This document shows, one piece after another, positions 5,342 to 6,242 of a stretch of 6,242 bases of DNA; position 1 is the stretch's first letter, and every line of letters begins with the position of its first letter. Location: assembly GCA_027729865.1 (NCBI GenBank), contig JAQCBM010000114.1, positions 1-6,242 on the forward strand. Direction: 5' to 3'. Position numbers and translations under genes: made by a program. The stretch comes from Actinomycetota bacterium (lineage in GTDB: Bacteria; Actinomycetota; Actinomycetes; S36-B12). A model generated the notes under the pieces. The model was not told the DNA's origin. It searched no databases and worked only from the letters and a program-made list of their open reading frames with translations.

Positions 5342-6242
5342 GCAGTCACCCTCGCGATTGCCGCCTTGATCTTGTCGCGGGTGGGCAGTGCTTCGTACTC
5401 GAGTACTCGCGCGTAAGGAACCGGAACATCGGGGTAACACACGCGCTCGACCGGCTTCTTCAGCAAACCGGGGTCCTTGTCCGCGATCGTTGCAACGATT
5501 TCACCGCTGAGACCAAACGACTTGTAGTCCTCGTCGACGATCACCAGGCGCCCGGTCTTGGCAACCGAGGTCAGGATCGCTTCGCGATCCAATGGCACGA
5601 TCGAACGAAGGTCCAGCACCTCCACGCTCGTGGTGCCCTCTAGTTCCTCTGCGACGTCGAGGCAGTGCTGCACGGACATAGACACACTCACCACCGTCAC
5701 GTCCGACCCTTCATGGGCGATCGCGGCCTTGCCGATCGGAACCGTGTACTCCTCCTCGGGCACCGGACCGATCGAGCGCGGGTTCTTGGCCATCCACGGC
5801 AGACCCATCACACCCTTGTGGAACATGAAGATCACCGGATTGTCATCGCGAATCGCCGAGATCATCAATCCCTTGGCGTCGTAGGGATTCGACGGCGCCA
5901 CGACCTTCATCCCCGGCATGTGCGCGAACGTGGCCCACAGGCACTGCGAGTGCTGCGCGGCATCGGAGTAACCGCCGCCCACCGCGGTCATGATCACCAT
6001 GGGCACCTTGACGTTGCCGCCGGACTCGTAGTGGATCTTCGCCATGTGGTTGTAAATCTGGTCGAAGCACACCCCGAAGAAGTCGACGAACATCAATTCG
6101 ACGACCGGGCGCATGCCTTCGGCAGCTGCCCCGATGCCGGCGCCGATGAATCCCGTCTCGGAGATGGGTGTGTCGACGATGCGGGTCGAGCCGAACTCCT
6201 CGAAAAGTCCTCCGGTAGAACCGAAGATGCCTCCGTATGGGC
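5338..6242 (-). CDS. 2-oxoacid dehydrogenase E1 component, beta subunit (partial, 5' end outside window)
   Basis: About 300 C-terminal residues are visible; the family is usually near 325-340, so only the start is missing. With its alpha partner it would decarboxylate a 2-oxoacid (or cleave acetoin) using thiamine diphosphate and pass the acyl group to a lipoyl domain. The first visible residues are PYGGIFGSTGGLFEEFG, then RIVDTPISETGFIGAGIGAA and GMRPVVELMF, with the cofactor-contacting Glu at visible residue 48. Next come VGGGYSDAAQHSQ, with the conserved His at visible residue 97, and FAHMPGMKVVAPSNPYDAKG. The C-terminal transketolase domain follows (VLDLRSIVPLD, IVDEDYKSFGLSGEI, YPDVPVPYA). 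Within the usual FxEHK motif the Glu is replaced by Phe (FMFHK), which may bear on specificity. The internal Met at 6114 is not the start, because homology runs on upstream of it. Pyruvate, branched-chain and acetoin enzymes cannot be told apart here. It is coupled by 4-bp overlap to the lipoyl gene. Confidence 0.93.
   Translation of the reverse strand, partial: PYGGIFGSTGGLFEEFGSTRIVDTPISETGFIGAGIGAAAEGMRPVVELMFVDFFGVCFDQIYNHMAKIHYESGGNVKVPMVIMTAVGGGYSDAAQHSQCLWATFAHMPGMKVVAPSNPYDAKGLMISAIRDDNPVIFMFHKGVMGLPWMAKNPRSIGPVPEEEYTVPIGKAAIAHEGSDVTVVSVSMSVQHCLDVAEELEGTTSVEVLDLRSIVPLDREAILTSVAKTGRLVIVDEDYKSFGLSGEIVATIADKDPGLLKKPVERVCYPDVPVPYARVLEYEALPTRDKIKAAIARVTA

Noticed and set aside
5342..5440. 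Longer start for the lipoyl protein at 5440
   Set aside because: The added residues are out-of-frame E1 beta sequence. The ATG at 5341 has GAGGG at 7 nt and begins exactly where the lipoyl fold begins.
5338..6114. E1 beta starting at the Met codon at 6114
   Set aside because: Translation upstream of 6114 continues without a stop to the window edge and matches the E1 beta N-terminal region (DTPISE, YGGIFG). The Met is internal and the gene is cut by the window.

Overview
All seven genes in this window lie on the minus strand and are tightly packed, so the reading order runs from the right end to the left. The DNA is GC-rich with GC-ending codons. Three things suggest a high-GC actinobacterium: two GTG starts, a cytidine deaminase with the CAEC active-site variant and a C-terminal tail I associate with mycobacterial enzymes, and a lipoprotein with a long Glu/Ala linker. 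The Acidimicrobiia are a guess on lipoprotein style only. No tRNA, rRNA, CRISPR array, insertion sequence or phage gene is visible.

Right part (6242 to 5108): the 3' part of a thiamine-diphosphate 2-oxoacid dehydrogenase E1 beta subunit enters from beyond the window. It overlaps by 4 bp with a tiny free-standing lipoyl-domain protein. No E2 catalytic core or E3 follows.

Middle part (5076 to 1381): five genes form a nucleoside-salvage-like operon. They are cytidine deaminase (cdd), an MTAP/PNP-family phosphorylase, an MtaD-type 5'-methylthioadenosine/SAH deaminase, a DUF985/cupin_5 protein and an SDR oxidoreductase. The last four are chained by three successive 4-bp stop/start overlaps (GTGA, ATGA, ATGA). 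The phosphorylase carries an NPAAG motif where true MTA phosphorylases have Asp residues that read adenine. With a deaminase as its coupled partner, this suggests MTA is first deaminated to methylthioinosine and then phosphorolysed to hypoxanthine and methylthioribose-1-phosphate.

Left part (1380 to 1): a gap of about 200 bp holds two adjacent inverted repeats. It precedes a BMP/PnrA-family substrate-binding lipoprotein, of the kind that delivers nucleosides to an ABC importer. Transporter ATPase and permease genes may lie past the left edge but cannot be seen. Taken together, the window reads as nucleoside capture at the membrane plus intracellular deamination and phosphorolysis, next to a 2-oxoacid dehydrogenase unit. 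I see no wholly new system. The most distinctive points are the deaminase/phosphorylase pairing, the stand-alone lipoyl protein, the divergent cupin and the palindromes.
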